Origin: Mameliella sp. CS4
Lineage (GTDB): Bacteria > Pseudomonadota > Alphaproteobacteria > Rhodobacterales > Rhodobacteraceae
Assembly: GCF_019392335.1 (NCBI RefSeq)
Contig: NZ_JAHXRQ010000001.1
Coordinates: 310,001-374,000 of the forward strand
Length of the DNA: 64,000 nt
Reading direction: 5' to 3'
Shown: piece by piece, positions 27,003-35,957 of the stretch
Layout of the letters: the number at the start of each line of letters is the position of its first letter
Position numbering within the stretch: position 1 is the first letter of the stretch
Notes under the pieces: model-generated
Databases searched by the model: none
The model's input: the letters and a program-made list of their open reading frames with translations, nothing else
What the model was told of the DNA's origin: nothing
Made by a program: the position numbers and the translations under genes

Positions 27003-27539
27003 ATGCGCATGACGACGCTGGCGATCTGCGCCACACTCGCCACCGCCGCCTGGGCCGAGGAGGACCTGGGCACTCTCAACCCGCCCGAAATGGGCATGGA
27101 CCGGGTGATCGACAACATCCGGCGTGGTCAGACCGACATGACCACCTGCGCCTCGGGTTATCACTTCACCAAGAAGGGCGACCACGCCGATGCGCGCGAG
27201 ATCTTTCGGCTCTGCGCCGAACAGGGCGGCTACACGGCAGCGATGACCTGGATGGGCCAGTTGCAGAACAACGGCCTGGGTGGTGACTATGACCCCGATG
27301 CCGCCGCCGAATGGGACCGCCGCGCCGCCGAGGCGGGCGATCCGGTCGGCCAGTTCAACTATGGGCTGGCGCTGATCCGGGGGCATGGCGTCGCCCGGGA
27401 CGAGGCTGCGGGCCGCGCGATGGTAGACCGCGCCGCAAAGGCGGGCCTGCCGGTCGCCCGGCGCCTGCAGGGCGCGGGATATGACCTCGACGAGGTAACA
27501 CCCGACGCGGACAACTGGAAATACGCGCCGCTCTTCTAG
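27003..27539 (+). CDS. Exported Sel1-repeat protein
   Basis: A 178-residue protein with a short signal (MRMTTLAICATLATAAWA) and Sel1-like helical repeats: AREIFRLCAEQGGYTAAMTWMGQ, AEWDRRAAEAGDPVGQFNYGLAL and RAMVDRAAKAGLPVARRL. Such repeats bind proteins. Two Cys (TTCASG and RLCAEQG) may form a disulfide in the periplasm. AAAGGAGG gives a strong ribosome-binding site. It lies between the beta-propeller and the cytochrome, so it may help assemble the oxidase complex; that is inference. Confidence 0.8.
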   Translation: MRMTTLAICATLATAAWAEEDLGTLNPPEMGMDRVIDNIRRGQTDMTTCASGYHFTKKGDHADAREIFRLCAEQGGYTAAMTWMGQLQNNGLGGDYDPDAAAEWDRRAAEAGDPVGQFNYGLALIRGHGVARDEAAGRAMVDRAAKAGLPVARRLQGAGYDLDEVTPDADNWKYAPLF

Positions 27540-27854
27540 TCGGACACCCCGCCGCGGGGGCAAAGAGACCGGCGCAGAGGATGGGTCTGCGCCGGCCACC
27601 CCGCAAGGCCCTGGATAAGGGACCCTTGCCGCCGCGGGCAACGATCCCTCGGGGAGTCCGGGCGCCTTGCCGGGACTCTGCGGGTGGACAGGGCCGGTCC
27701 GCGTGCGGACAAACACAGCCGGGTACACCGTCCATGATCATGATCAATCGCCCGGCGCGCAGGAATACGACCAAAGCAGTGGATGGCTTTTGCCCGTGAA
27801 CGGCAGAGGATCGCGCCAGGACCAGGGAATCGCGCACCTCACTGGAGATCTGAC
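27540..27854. other. 315-bp gene-free stretch before the small cytochrome gene
   Basis: No convincing ORF is seen here. GAGTCCGG (27654-27661) can pair with CCGGGACTC (27670-27678) with one bulge, giving a hairpin without a T-tract. TACGACCAAAGCAGT at 27766-27780 resembles the CGACCA motif seen in the other promoters of the island. GTCCATGATCATGATCAATCG at 27730-27750 holds the overlapping repeat ATGATCATGATCA. A promoter for the cytochrome gene probably lies in the last 100 bp. Confidence 0.4.
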
Positions 27855-28256
27855 ATGAAGACCGCCCTTATTCTCGCCGCCGCCCTCATCGCCGGGCCGG
27901 CCTGCGCCGATACTTTCGAGGAGATCAAGATTTCCGCCGGCAAGGCCCTGTTCGACAGCGAATGCCGCCGCTGCCACGCGGTCGACGCCGACCATGCCTC
28001 TTACGGGCCGCCGCTGGAAAACGTCATCGGCCGCGCCGCGGGCAGCTATCCCGACTACGACTATTCCATCGCGCTCGAGGCCTCTGGCATCGTCTGGACG
28101 CCCGCCGCCCTGCGCGCCTGGATGGAAGACAACGACGGGTTCATGCCCGGCACCAAGATGCGTCACGTGGGTATCGAAGACCGCACTGTGCAGGATTTCA
28201 TCCTGTCCTACCTGGTCAGCATCACCACCCAGGACAACGGCGCGATTTCCGACTGA
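27855..28256 (+). CDS. Small periplasmic cytochrome c (class I)
   Basis: A 133-residue protein with a signal peptide (MKTALILAAALIAGPACA) and one heme site, SECRRCHAV (C37, C40, H41). The axial Met is probably in GFMPGTKMRHVG. The length and pattern (YGPPLENVIGR and YDYSIALE) fit the cytochrome c2/c-550 group. It lies upstream of the PQQ dehydrogenase in the same direction and is separated from it by a terminator, so the two are probably independently expressed. It is a candidate electron acceptor for that enzyme, alongside PedF. Confidence 0.88.
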   Translation: MKTALILAAALIAGPACADTFEEIKISAGKALFDSECRRCHAVDADHASYGPPLENVIGRAAGSYPDYDYSIALEASGIVWTPAALRAWMEDNDGFMPGTKMRHVGIEDRTVQDFILSYLVSITTQDNGAISD

Positions 28257-28277
28257 TCGCCCCCGGTACCGCAACGC

Positions 28278-28307
28278 AAAGGGCAGCCCCCGGGCTGCCC
28301 TTTTTTT
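28278..28307 (+). terminator. Intrinsic terminator after the small cytochrome gene
   Basis: AAAGGGCAGCCC (28278-28289) pairs with GGGCTGCCCTTT (28292-28303) and is followed by a run of T to 28307. It separates the cytochrome from the dehydrogenase transcript. Confidence 0.9.
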
Positions 28308-28390
28308 CGTTGTGACCGCGCCGCGCTCTCCCCTGGTTCGAGTCACGCGCGCGTCATGCCCGACACCGCTTGTCAAGCGCGCGGCAGTCT

Positions 28391-28410
28391 TACGACCATT
28401 GTGCAATACC
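28391..28410 (+). promoter_or_regulatory. Possible activator site upstream of the PQQ dehydrogenase
   Basis: TACGACCATTGTGCAATACC lies about 90 bp before the dehydrogenase start codon. It aligns with CGACCAAGGTC-type sites upstream of two divergent promoters and the cytochrome gene of this island. The binding protein is not known. Confidence 0.35.
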
Positions 28411-28501
28411 TCGCCACGCGGCTTCCCTGAATACTGTCTCCAGCGCCCGGGAGAGGGGCGCGTGTATCCACGTCGCCTGGGCGATGAAGGGAGGAAATCT
28501 C

Positions 28502-30268
28502 ATGAACCGATTCATTCTGGCAGCCGCTGCCAGCATCCTGCTGACCGGCACAGCTGCCACGGCACAAGTAACCGAGGCCGATCTGGCCGACGACCAGACC
28601 ATCACGACACAGGTCGTGACCAACGGCATGGGCCGCCATCTGCAGCGGTACAGCCCGCTGGACACGCTGAACAAGGACAATATCAAGTATCTTCAGGCCG
28701 CCTGGGCCTTCAGCTTTGGCGGTGAAAAGCAACGCGGGCAGGAAGCCCAGCCGATCATTTATGACGGCGTGATGTATGTCACCGGCTCCTACTCGCGGCT
28801 CTACGCCATCGACCTGAAAACCGGCAAGGAACTGTGGCAGTACGACGCCCGCCTGCCCGAAGGTATCCTGCCCTGCTGTGACGTGGTCAACCGCGGCGCC
28901 GCGATCTACGGCGACAAGATCATCTTCGGCACGCTGGACGCGCGCATCGTTGCGCTGAACAAGGACACCGGCGATGTCGTCTGGCGCGACAAGATCGCGG
29001 ACTACAAGGCCGGCTATTCCTATACCGCCGCGCCGCTGATCGTCGACGGGCTGGTCATCACCGGCAACTCAGGCGGTGAATTCGGCATCGTCGGCACCGT
29101 GCAGGCCCGCAACATCGAAAACGGCGACCTGGTCTGGGAACGCCCGGTGATCGAAGGTCACATGGGCATGCTGAACGGCGAACCCTCGACCATGACCGGC
29201 ACGCTGAACGCGACCTGGCCGGGCGACATGTGGAAGACCGGCGGCGGCGCCACCTGGCTGGGCGGCTCTTACGACGAACGCACCGACACGCTGATCTTTG
29301 GCGCGGGCAACCCGGCGCCCTGGAACAGCTGGCTGCGCGATGCGGGGCAAAAGAACGACGGCACCGGCGACAACCTCTATGCTGCCAGCCGCATCGGCAT
29401 CGACCCCAAGACCGGCGAGATCAAGTGGCACTTCCAGACCACCCCGCGCGAGGGCTGGGACTATGACGGCGTGAACGAAGTGGTCGCCTACAACGACCGC
29501 GACGGCAACATGCGCCTGGCCACCGCCGACCGGAACGGCTTTTTCTACGTGCTCGACGCAGAGGATGGCGGGTTCATCTCGGCCACGCCCTTCGTCAAGG
29601 ACATCACCTGGGCCGACGGCATTGATGAAAACGGCCGCCCGATCTTCAACGAGGACAACCGCCCCGGCGATCCCACCGCGGCCGCCGATGGCAAGAAGGG
29701 TGACGTGATCTTTGCCTCGCCCTCCTTCCTGGGTGGCAAGAACTGGATGCCGATGGCCTTCAGCCAGAAGACCGGCAATTTCTACGTGCCCTCGAACGAA
29801 TGGGGCATGGATATCTGGAACGAGCCGATCACCTACAAGAAGGGCGCCGCCTATCTGGGGGCCGGGTTCACCATCAAGCCGAACTACGAGGACCACATCG
29901 GGTCGCTCAAGGCGATCGACCCCGACACCGGTGACCTGGTCTGGGAATACAAGAACGACGCACCGCTCTGGGGTGGCGTGATGACCACCGGTGGCGGCCT
30001 CGTCTTCACCGGCACGCCCGAGGGCAAGTTCATCGCTCTGGACGACGAGACCGGCGAGATTCTCTGGGAGTTCCAGACCGGCTCGGGCATCGTGGGTCAG
30101 CCCGTCACCTGGGAAATGGACGGCGAGCAGTATGTCACGATCGTCTCCGGCTGGGGCGGCGCGGTTCCGCTCTGGGGTGGCGAGGTTGCCAAGAAGGTGA
30201 ACTACCTCAACCAGGGTGGCACCGTCTGGACCTTCAAGCTGCCCAAGGAACTGGCCAGCCTGCAGTAA
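28502..30268 (+). CDS. exaF: Lanthanide-type PQQ-dependent alcohol dehydrogenase (ExaF/PedH-like)
   Basis: A 588-residue periplasmic eight-bladed propeller quinoprotein (signal [21 protein letters not shown]). It resembles ethanol dehydrogenases ExaA/PedE/PedH more than MxaF. The vicinal disulfide is C125-C126 in [10 protein letters not shown]. The catalytic Asp lies in GWDYDGVN: D320-Y321-D322. The second Asp is the signature of lanthanide-binding enzymes; calcium enzymes have Ala, Ser or Thr there. Trp-docking repeats and [18 protein letters not shown] near the C-terminus are typical. The enzyme would oxidise primary alcohols to aldehydes and hand electrons to a cytochrome c. GGGAGGAAA precedes the start; terminators flank the gene, so it is probably monocistronic. 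PQQ synthesis genes are not in this window. Confidence 0.94.
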   Translation: MNRFILAAAASILLTGTAATAQVTEADLADDQTITTQVVTNGMGRHLQRYSPLDTLNKDNIKYLQAAWAFSFGGEKQRGQEAQPIIYDGVMYVTGSYSRLYAIDLKTGKELWQYDARLPEGILPCCDVVNRGAAIYGDKIIFGTLDARIVALNKDTGDVVWRDKIADYKAGYSYTAAPLIVDGLVITGNSGGEFGIVGTVQARNIENGDLVWERPVIEGHMGMLNGEPSTMTGTLNATWPGDMWKTGGGATWLGGSYDERTDTLIFGAGNPAPWNSWLRDAGQKNDGTGDNLYAASRIGIDPKTGEIKWHFQTTPREGWDYDGVNEVVAYNDRDGNMRLATADRNGFFYVLDAEDGGFISATPFVKDITWADGIDENGRPIFNEDNRPGDPTAAADGKKGDVIFASPSFLGGKNWMPMAFSQKTGNFYVPSNEWGMDIWNEPITYKKGAAYLGAGFTIKPNYEDHIGSLKAIDPDTGDLVWEYKNDAPLWGGVMTTGGGLVFTGTPEGKFIALDDETGEILWEFQTGSGIVGQPVTWEMDGEQYVTIVSGWGGAVPLWGGEVAKKVNYLNQGGTVWTFKLPKELASLQ

Positions 30269-30287
30269 GCCAGCACAAGGCATGAGG

Positions 30288-30317
30288 AAAAGGGCGTCCC
30301 GCGGGGCGCCCTTTTTT
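30288..30317 (+). terminator. Intrinsic terminator after the PQQ dehydrogenase
   Basis: AAAGGGCG (30289-30296) pairs with CGCCCTTT (30307-30314), followed by a T-run. It lies 20 bp after the stop. Confidence 0.9.
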
Positions 30318-30358
30318 CGTCAGCACGAGAACCTGAACCTCGGGCAGGTTCCGAACAC

Positions 30359-30643
30359 CTACATGGGACTGCTGGACGACAGAGGAATGTCCAGAACATC
30401 TGCGATCCAGGCAAGCAGCAAGAGCAGACCCGGCACCACGAAGACCATCAAGACCAGGCCGAGTGTCAGAACGGCCCAAACCACAAAGGAATGTCCTTTT
30501 GCCGGATCATATCCGCACCGGGGGCAGGCAGATCAAGTGAAGGGCCAATAGAAACCGCATTGCGGGCATTTCGAAATTGGGCGCAGAAGATAAGCATACC
30601 AAGCGCGTTTACGGGGAGCTGGACTCTCGATTCCTCCTGTCAA
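30359..30643 (-). pseudogene. Broken zinc-ribbon membrane protein gene (in-frame TGA)
   Basis: Read leftward, one frame gives a coherent small protein interrupted by TGA at 30535-30533. Before it is a basic stretch then [14 protein letters not shown]; after it comes SACPRCGYDPAKGHS, a hydrophobic helix (VVWAVLTLGLVLMVFVVPGLLLLLAW) and stop at 30361-30359. The CPxCG pairs on both sides of the TGA are the two knuckles of one zinc ribbon, so the stop splits a functional unit. No good start was found; TTG 30643 is the first in-frame option and lacks a clear Shine-Dalgarno sequence. A recent nonsense mutation (Trp TGG to TGA would restore it) or a sequencing error are the simplest explanations. 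The rest of the 512-bp gap to the next gene shows nothing else beyond the terminator. Confidence 0.6.
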
Positions 30644-30780
30644 AGAGACTTGGCCAACCACATCGCCAGTCCCCCCGATGGTCTTGCAAGACCGTAAGGA
30701 TGTCCGGACTGGACTGGGCGCGCACCACCAGTCTAGCCTTCGGGGGATTCCCTTTGCCCATACCTGAAAGGCAGTTTGAA

Positions 30781-31566
30781 ATGCGGTGTCATGAAGTTGA
30801 CTACGAGATTTTTGGCGATGACATGCAGATCGTCGAGGTGGAACTCGACCCTTCCGAGGTCGTGATCGCCGAGGCCGGGGCCATGAACTACATGGACGAC
30901 GGGATCGGCTTTGAAACCCGTCTGGGCGATGGCGGACGCCCGTCCGCCGGGTTCATGGATTCCCTGTTGAACGTCGGCAAGCGCGTGCTGACCGGCGAAT
31001 CGATCTTCATGACCCATTTCACCAACAACGGGCAGGGCAAAAAGCGCGTCGCCTTTGCCGCGCCCTATCCGGGCAAGATCATTCCCGTGAACATGGCCGA
31101 GATGGGCGAAGAACTGATCTGCCAGAAAGACGCCTTTCTCTGCGCCGCCTTCGGCACGACCACCGACATCGCCTTTCAGCGCAAGCTGGGGGCCGGGTTC
31201 TTTGGCGGCGAAGGGTTCATCCTGCAGCGTCTGAACGGCGACGGCATGGCCTTTATCCATATCGGCGGCACCGTCATCCGGCGCCAATTGCAGGCGGGCG
31301 AGGTTCTGCGCGTCGATACCGGCTGTCTGGCGGCGATGACCAGCGGCGTGCACTATGACATCGAACGGGCCGGCAACCTCAAGAGCATGGTGTTCGGCGG
31401 CGAGGGGATCTTTCTGGCCACGCTGCGCGGCCCGGGAACCGTCTTTCTGCAAAGCCTGCCCTTCTCGCGGCTGGCCGACCGCGTGCTGCGCGCCGCGGGT
31501 CCGGGCGGCAGCAAGGGCGAAGGGTCCGTGCTGGGCGGACTGGGGGACATGTTCGGCGACAGGTGA
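30781..31566 (+). CDS. AIM24/TIGR00266-family protein
   Basis: A 261-residue member of the AIM24 family, a beta-helix-like fold related to the mitochondrial biogenesis protein Aim24; biochemical function is unknown. Visible features are the N-terminal [22 protein letters not shown], Gly-rich turns ([14 protein letters not shown]) and [19 protein letters not shown]. The C-terminus is glycine-rich ([18 protein letters not shown]). No signal peptide or TM segment is seen. ATG 30781 begins the conserved region; the 68 upstream codons look non-coding. Confidence 0.85.
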   Translation: MRCHEVDYEIFGDDMQIVEVELDPSEVVIAEAGAMNYMDDGIGFETRLGDGGRPSAGFMDSLLNVGKRVLTGESIFMTHFTNNGQGKKRVAFAAPYPGKIIPVNMAEMGEELICQKDAFLCAAFGTTTDIAFQRKLGAGFFGGEGFILQRLNGDGMAFIHIGGTVIRRQLQAGEVLRVDTGCLAAMTSGVHYDIERAGNLKSMVFGGEGIFLATLRGPGTVFLQSLPFSRLADRVLRAAGPGGSKGEGSVLGGLGDMFGDR

Positions 31567-31605
31567 TCCACGGTCACGGCCCGGCACCGCGTCACGCGGA
31601 ACCGC

Positions 31606-32262
31606 TCAGCCGTGGATTCCCCACCAGCGCAGCGTTTGCAGGAAATGGAGGTCGATCGCCTCCATCACCGCCGGTTCGTCCCCGGCCTCGATGGCTGAAA
31701 TAATGGCCAGGTGCTCTTCCATCGCCGAGGCAACGCGATCGGCGAGGAAGGGCCGCGTGTTCTGGATGATGGCGATGCGGGTGCGGTTCTCTTCGTAGCA
31801 GCGCCGCAGCAGCGGATTGTCCAGCTCTTCGGCGAGCGCGTCATGCAGGCTGAGATCCACGTCGATGGCATCGACAGCCTCTGCGGCGCCGATCCCGGCC
31901 TGCGCGCGGGCCAGAAGGGCCTCATGCGCCGCGCGCAACCCGGACCAGTCACGCCCCTTGCCGCGTGCCAGCAGGCGGCGCGCGCCTTCCTTGTCCAGCG
32001 TCGCGCGCATATCCATGCAGTTCCGCGTCGAGTCGAGGTCCGCAGACATCACTTGGATGCCGCGTTTTGGCAGGATCTCGACCAGGCCCTGGGCCTCGGC
32101 CCGCTTGACCGCCTCGCGAATCGACGAGATCGGAAATCCCAGGACGCTCACCAGTTGCTGCATCGAGTGAAAGCTGCTCGACGGCAACTCTCCACCTCTC
32201 AGCGCGTCGATGAGGGCGCCAAAGGCGCGCCTGCTCTGCGCTTCACCTCCTGCCTCTGTCAT
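31606..32262 (-). CDS. GntR-family regulator with FCD domain
   Basis: A 218-residue regulator. An N-terminal winged-helix domain carries the recognition region QLVSVLGFPISSIREAVKRAEAQGLVEILPKRG. The C-terminal FCD helical ligand domain includes DMRATLDKEGARR, DLSLHDAL and NTRPFLADRV, with His residues that could bind metal and a carboxylate. It is divergent from the YfcC-type transporter, which it most likely regulates. GGAGGG precedes the start. Confidence 0.9.
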   Translation of the reverse strand: MTEAGGEAQSRRAFGALIDALRGGELPSSSFHSMQQLVSVLGFPISSIREAVKRAEAQGLVEILPKRGIQVMSADLDSTRNCMDMRATLDKEGARRLLARGKGRDWSGLRAAHEALLARAQAGIGAAEAVDAIDVDLSLHDALAEELDNPLLRRCYEENRTRIAIIQNTRPFLADRVASAMEEHLAIISAIEAGDEPAVMEAIDLHFLQTLRWWGIHG

Positions 32263-32433
32263 GTTTCCCTCCGGTTTTCTTTATATTTCCCACCACTTTC
32301 AAAAATATGCAAACAGACCCTTCTGAAAGCAATTATGGCATATCAATAAATATTTTAACTAACATGTCAGATATTGCAACATCAGACGATCTTCGCGCCC
32401 CGTTGCGCAGCAAGGTCGAGGGAGGACCAGACA
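32263..32433. promoter_or_regulatory. AT-rich divergent promoter region (GntR/YfcC)
   Basis: The 171-bp gap is markedly AT-rich against its surroundings, with ATATCAATAAATATTTTAACT around 32339-32359. It should hold promoters for both genes and the operator of the GntR regulator. A TTGCAACATCAGACGATC element lies near 32374. No single perfect palindrome stands out. Confidence 0.45.
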
Positions 32434-33867
32434 ATGACCGCCGAGAACACCGACGTGGACGAGACAGAGGCACCCGGATTCCGGATGCCGCATATCTACG
32501 TCATCCTTTTCGTCTTTACGGCCATTGCCGCCGCATTGACCCACGTCATTCCGGCAGGTCTGTATGATCGGGTGACGCTGGCGAATGGCCGCAGCGCCAT
32601 CGACCCGGCCAGCTACCGCGAGGTTCCGGCCACGCCCGTGGGACTGGAACAGTTCATGCTAGCGGTCCCGAACGGGCTGGTGGATGCCGCGACCGTCGTC
32701 TTTTTCACCTTCATCATCGGCGGCACCTTCATGGTGGTCCGCCGGACCGGCCTGATCGACGTGGCGGTGGACAAACTCGCACGGCGCTTTTCCTCGCGCA
32801 GCCTGCTGATGTTTCCGGTGCTGATGACCTTCTTTGCCGTCGTGGCCTCCTTGATCGGGACCCAGGAACTGGCCCTGGTCTACGTGCCCGTGATCCTGCC
32901 GCTGATGATTGCGCTGGGCTACGACTCGATCACCGCCGCGGCAACCGCGCTTTTGGCGACAACGGCCGGGTTCACGGCGGGTGTGCTGAACCCGATCAAT
33001 ACCGGGCTGGGTCAGACAATCGCCGAATTGCCGCTGTATTCCGGTGCCGGTCTGCGCGCCACGCTCTTTGTCGTGCTGCTGGTTGTGGCCGTGCTGCACA
33101 CGATCCGCTATGCCCGCCGCGTCCGCGCCAACCCCGATGACAGCCTGATGGTCGGGGATTCCCGCGAAGAGACGAAGCGCGGCACCTACCGCCACGATTT
33201 CTCGGCCGAGCCGATGCGCTTTAGCCAGCGCCAGGCCTGGGCCGGGCTGGTCACGCTGGGCTTTTTCGCGATCATGGTCTGGGGCGTGTTGACCCGCGGC
33301 TGGTTCATGCTGGAAATGGCGGGCCTCTTCGTCTTGATGGGCGTTGTTGTCGGGCTGGTCGCCGGGCTGAACACCGCGCGCATCTGCGACGCCTTCAACG
33401 AGGGCTTTCGCGACGTTCTGATGGGCGCGATCATCGTCGGACTGGCCCGGGCGGTTGCGGTGATGTTCGAACAAGGCCAAGTGATGGATACGCTGGTGCA
33501 CGGGCTTGGCGGCCTCGTCGGCAGCTTTCCCGACACGCTTTCGGCGGTGGGCATGTTCCTGTCGCAGCTTGGCTTCAACTTCGTCATTCCGTCGGGCAGC
33601 GGCCAGGCGCTTGTGACGATGCCGATCATGGCGCCGCTTTCGGACCTGATCGGGGTGACACGGCAGAACGCGGTGCTGGCCTACCAGCTGGGTGACGGGC
33701 TCTCGAATATCTTCTACCCGACCTCCGGCTACTTCATGGCGACATTGGCGTTGGCCGGCGTGGGATGGGACCGCTGGATCCGCTTTTTCCTGCCGCTCTT
33801 CGTCACCTGGATCGGGATCGCCATCGCCTTCCTGATCTTTGCCCAGGCGACCAACTGGACCGGCTGA
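32434..33867 (+). CDS. YfcC-family carboxylate/amino-acid-type transporter
   Basis: A 477-residue integral membrane protein of the YfcC/anaerobic C4-dicarboxylate carrier-like superfamily with about 11-12 hydrophobic helices. Features include the start MPHIYVILFVFTAIAAALTHVIPAGLYDR, the loop LIGTQELALVYVPVILPLM, the half-repeat motif GVLNPINTGLGQ and the C-terminal SGSGQALVTMPIMAPL. The substrate is unknown; the neighbouring FCD-type regulator suggests an organic acid. GGGAGGA precedes ATG 32434. Confidence 0.85.
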   Translation: MTAENTDVDETEAPGFRMPHIYVILFVFTAIAAALTHVIPAGLYDRVTLANGRSAIDPASYREVPATPVGLEQFMLAVPNGLVDAATVVFFTFIIGGTFMVVRRTGLIDVAVDKLARRFSSRSLLMFPVLMTFFAVVASLIGTQELALVYVPVILPLMIALGYDSITAAATALLATTAGFTAGVLNPINTGLGQTIAELPLYSGAGLRATLFVVLLVVAVLHTIRYARRVRANPDDSLMVGDSREETKRGTYRHDFSAEPMRFSQRQAWAGLVTLGFFAIMVWGVLTRGWFMLEMAGLFVLMGVVVGLVAGLNTARICDAFNEGFRDVLMGAIIVGLARAVAVMFEQGQVMDTLVHGLGGLVGSFPDTLSAVGMFLSQLGFNFVIPSGSGQALVTMPIMAPLSDLIGVTRQNAVLAYQLGDGLSNIFYPTSGYFMATLALAGVGWDRWIRFFLPLFVTWIGIAIAFLIFAQATNWTG

Positions 33868-33890
33868 CCCAAAGCCAAAGGTCCGACAGG

Positions 33891-33911
33891 CGGCGTGACC
33901 CGGTCACGCCG
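33891..33911 (+). terminator. Hairpin after the YfcC-type transporter
   Basis: CGGCGTGACC (33891-33900) and GGTCACGCCG (33902-33911) form a perfect 10-bp stem 24 bp after the stop. The following T-run is only TTTG, so termination is likely but not certain. The centre leaves almost no loop, so a few inner pairs must open. Confidence 0.55.
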
Positions 33912-34032
33912 TTTGCATGTCCGCCGGCACGCCCCCTCCTCCTAAGACCTTAGCACAGGTGCCGTGGCTCTGGCGCTTTGCTAGGATCGTAAGGTATACC
34001 AAGAAACCGGCGTTCAAAGGGGGAGGAGAACG

Positions 34033-34731
34033 TTGCCCGAAACGGACCATCAACGGCATTTCGCCTCTGCGCTGATCGTGGACGATCACCCGCTGTTTTG
34101 CGATGCGCTGGCCATGACGCTCAAGACCGTGGCCGGGATCGAGGAGATCGAGACCGCCAGCCTGCTCGAGGATGCGCTGGACGCCCTGGATGAAGGCGCC
34201 GAACCGGATGTCATCGTGCTGGATCTCAACCTGCCGGACGTGAACGGGCTGGACGGGCTGATCCGGCTCAAGACCGCCGCCGGGGCAATTCCCGTGGTCG
34301 TCGTCTCTTCGATGGCGGACAACCGCATGGTGACGTCGGTGATGCGCGCGGGCGCCAAGGGTTTTGTCCCCAAGCACAGCCAGCGCGGCGTCTTTCGCCA
34401 GGCCTTCGATGCGCTGGCGCGCGACGAGGTCTTTGTCCCCGAAGGGTTCGTCGACGTGGGCGATGCCGGGCAGCCGGCGGATGCGGGCGACGACGCGGTC
34501 TCGCGCCTGTCGACGCTGACCAACCAGCAGGCACGCATCCTGCAACTGATCTGCGAGGGCAAGCTGAACAAGCAGATCGCCTATGACCTCTCTATCGCGG
34601 AAACCACCGTCAAGGCCCATGTGACCGCCATCATGCGCAAGCTGGGCGTCCAGAGCCGCACGCAAGCCGTCCTGATCGCGGGCGAGGCCAGCTTTTCGAA
34701 CCTCTTGCCAAAGCAGCCGGACACTCCGTAG
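34033..34731 (+). CDS. LuxR-type response regulator (ErbR/AgmR-like)
   Basis: A 232-residue two-component response regulator. The receiver domain has acidic residues in ALIVDDHPLF, phospho-acceptor D64 in VIVLDLNLPD and Lys in GFVPKHS. The C-terminal LuxR helix-turn-helix reads LTNQQARILQLICEGKLNKQIAYDL then ETTVKAHVTAIMRKLGV. The start is TTG at 34033, fixed by GGGAGGAGAACG just upstream. Relatives control quinoprotein ethanol oxidation in Pseudomonas. It is followed by the FIST protein and hybrid kinase in the same direction, so it is probably the partner regulator of that kinase and a candidate controller of the PQQ island. Confidence 0.85.
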   Translation: MPETDHQRHFASALIVDDHPLFCDALAMTLKTVAGIEEIETASLLEDALDALDEGAEPDVIVLDLNLPDVNGLDGLIRLKTAAGAIPVVVVSSMADNRMVTSVMRAGAKGFVPKHSQRGVFRQAFDALARDEVFVPEGFVDVGDAGQPADAGDDAVSRLSTLTNQQARILQLICEGKLNKQIAYDLSIAETTVKAHVTAIMRKLGVQSRTQAVLIAGEASFSNLLPKQPDTP

Positions 34732-34772
34732 TCTGTTCCGAATAAAAACAGAACACCTGGGGAGGAGAACCG

Positions 34773-35957
34773 ATGGACGGAGGAGCCTCTCCGTCCGAGG
34801 GGGGTGTCGATAACGACGCCGTTCTGCGGACAGCCCGCGCCGATTGCGACGCACCCGACCTGATCAACCGGCTTGCCGAAGGGCTGGGGGATGGCCCCTT
34901 TGCCGTCGTGATGATATTTTGCAGCCCCTCGACGCCTTTCCAGACGCTGGTGACGGGCCTGCAGTCGCGGTTGGGCGATGCCCCGGTCATGGCCTGCACC
35001 ACCGCCGGAGAGATCGCGATGGGCGCCGGCTATGTCGAGGAACAGGTGGTGGCGATGGCGCTGCCGCAACGCTGTTTCGAAGCCGAGGTCCTGCTGTACG
35101 AGGACCTGGAAAACCTGCCCAGCAACGAGATGACCCAGCGCACGATCCGTGCCCGCGCCGAGCTGGGCGCCCGCGCCCCCGAGATGACCGAGGAATTCGC
35201 CTTTCTCATGGTCGATGGCCTGTCGATGCAGGAGGACAGGCTGGCCTCGTCCCTCACCGCCGGGCTGGGACCGACACAGCTGTTCGGCGGCTCTGCCGGG
35301 GACGGGGTGCGGTTCGAACATACCTTCGTCGCGCTGAACGGGGTCTGCCACGAAAAGGCCGCCGTCATGGCCCTGGTGCGCAGCACCTGCCGGCTGCGGG
35401 TGTTCAGCGTCAACCATTTCACCCCCACCGACCTGCGCATGGTGGTGACCCGCGCGGATCCTTCGCGCCGCCTGGTGCACGAGATCAACGCCGAACCGGC
35501 GGCGCGCGAACTGGGGCGCCTCCTGGGCAAGGATCCGAACCAGATCGACACCTTCACCTTTGCCGACAGCCCGATGGTGGTGCGCCTGGGCGGCAGCCAC
35601 CATGTCCGCGCCATCAAGCGCGTGACAGAGGACGGCGCGCTTGAATTCTTTTCGGCCATCGACGAGGGACTGGTGCTGACGCTGGCCGAAGCGGCCCATA
35701 TCGTCGACCACCTGGACCAGCAGTTGAGCGAGCTGTCGCGGGGTGAAAAACCCCAGGCGATCCTGGCCTGCGATTGCGTTCTGCGCCGGATAGAGGCAGA
35801 AAAACGCCAGTTGAAACGGCCCCTTGACGATGTGCTGACGCGGCACAGGGTCACCGGGTTTTCCACCTATGGCGAGCAGGTCAACGGGATGCATGTCAAC
35901 CAGACCATGACCGGAGTCGCGATCTATGCCCCGGAGGGTCCATGCAGGGAGACATGA
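34773..35957 (+). CDS. FIST-domain sensor protein (NosP-like)
   Basis: A 394-residue protein with FIST_N (about 40-230) and FIST_C (about 240-380) domains. Landmarks are MACTTAGEIAMGAGY, LFGGSAGDGVRFE, ILACDCVLRR and GFSTYGEQVNGMHVNQTMTGVAI. FIST proteins bind small ligands; the NosP subgroup binds heme and nitric oxide and controls a co-encoded kinase. Heme binding here is inferred from synteny only. Its end overlaps the hybrid kinase gene by 16 bp. GGGGAGGAG precedes the start. Confidence 0.87.
   Translation: MDGGASPSEGGVDNDAVLRTARADCDAPDLINRLAEGLGDGPFAVVMIFCSPSTPFQTLVTGLQSRLGDAPVMACTTAGEIAMGAGYVEEQVVAMALPQRCFEAEVLLYEDLENLPSNEMTQRTIRARAELGARAPEMTEEFAFLMVDGLSMQEDRLASSLTAGLGPTQLFGGSAGDGVRFEHTFVALNGVCHEKAAVMALVRSTCRLRVFSVNHFTPTDLRMVVTRADPSRRLVHEINAEPAARELGRLLGKDPNQIDTFTFADSPMVVRLGGSHHVRAIKRVTEDGALEFFSAIDEGLVLTLAEAAHIVDHLDQQLSELSRGEKPQAILACDCVLRRIEAEKRQLKRPLDDVLTRHRVTGFSTYGEQVNGMHVNQTMTGVAIYAPEGPCRET

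Noticed and set aside
27654-27678. A small RNA or terminator at the hairpin before the small cytochrome
   Set aside because: The stem is short, bulged and without a T-tract; evidence is too weak to call it.
28502-30268. Calling the PQQ enzyme MxaF methanol dehydrogenase
   Set aside because: No mxaI or mxaG neighbours, DYD instead of the calcium-type residue, and overall sequence resembles ethanol dehydrogenases.
30533-30535. Selenocysteine readthrough of the TGA in the zinc-ribbon gene
   Set aside because: The TGA replaces a non-Cys position between the two knuckles, and no SECIS-like hairpin was noticed just after it. A nonsense mutation is simpler.
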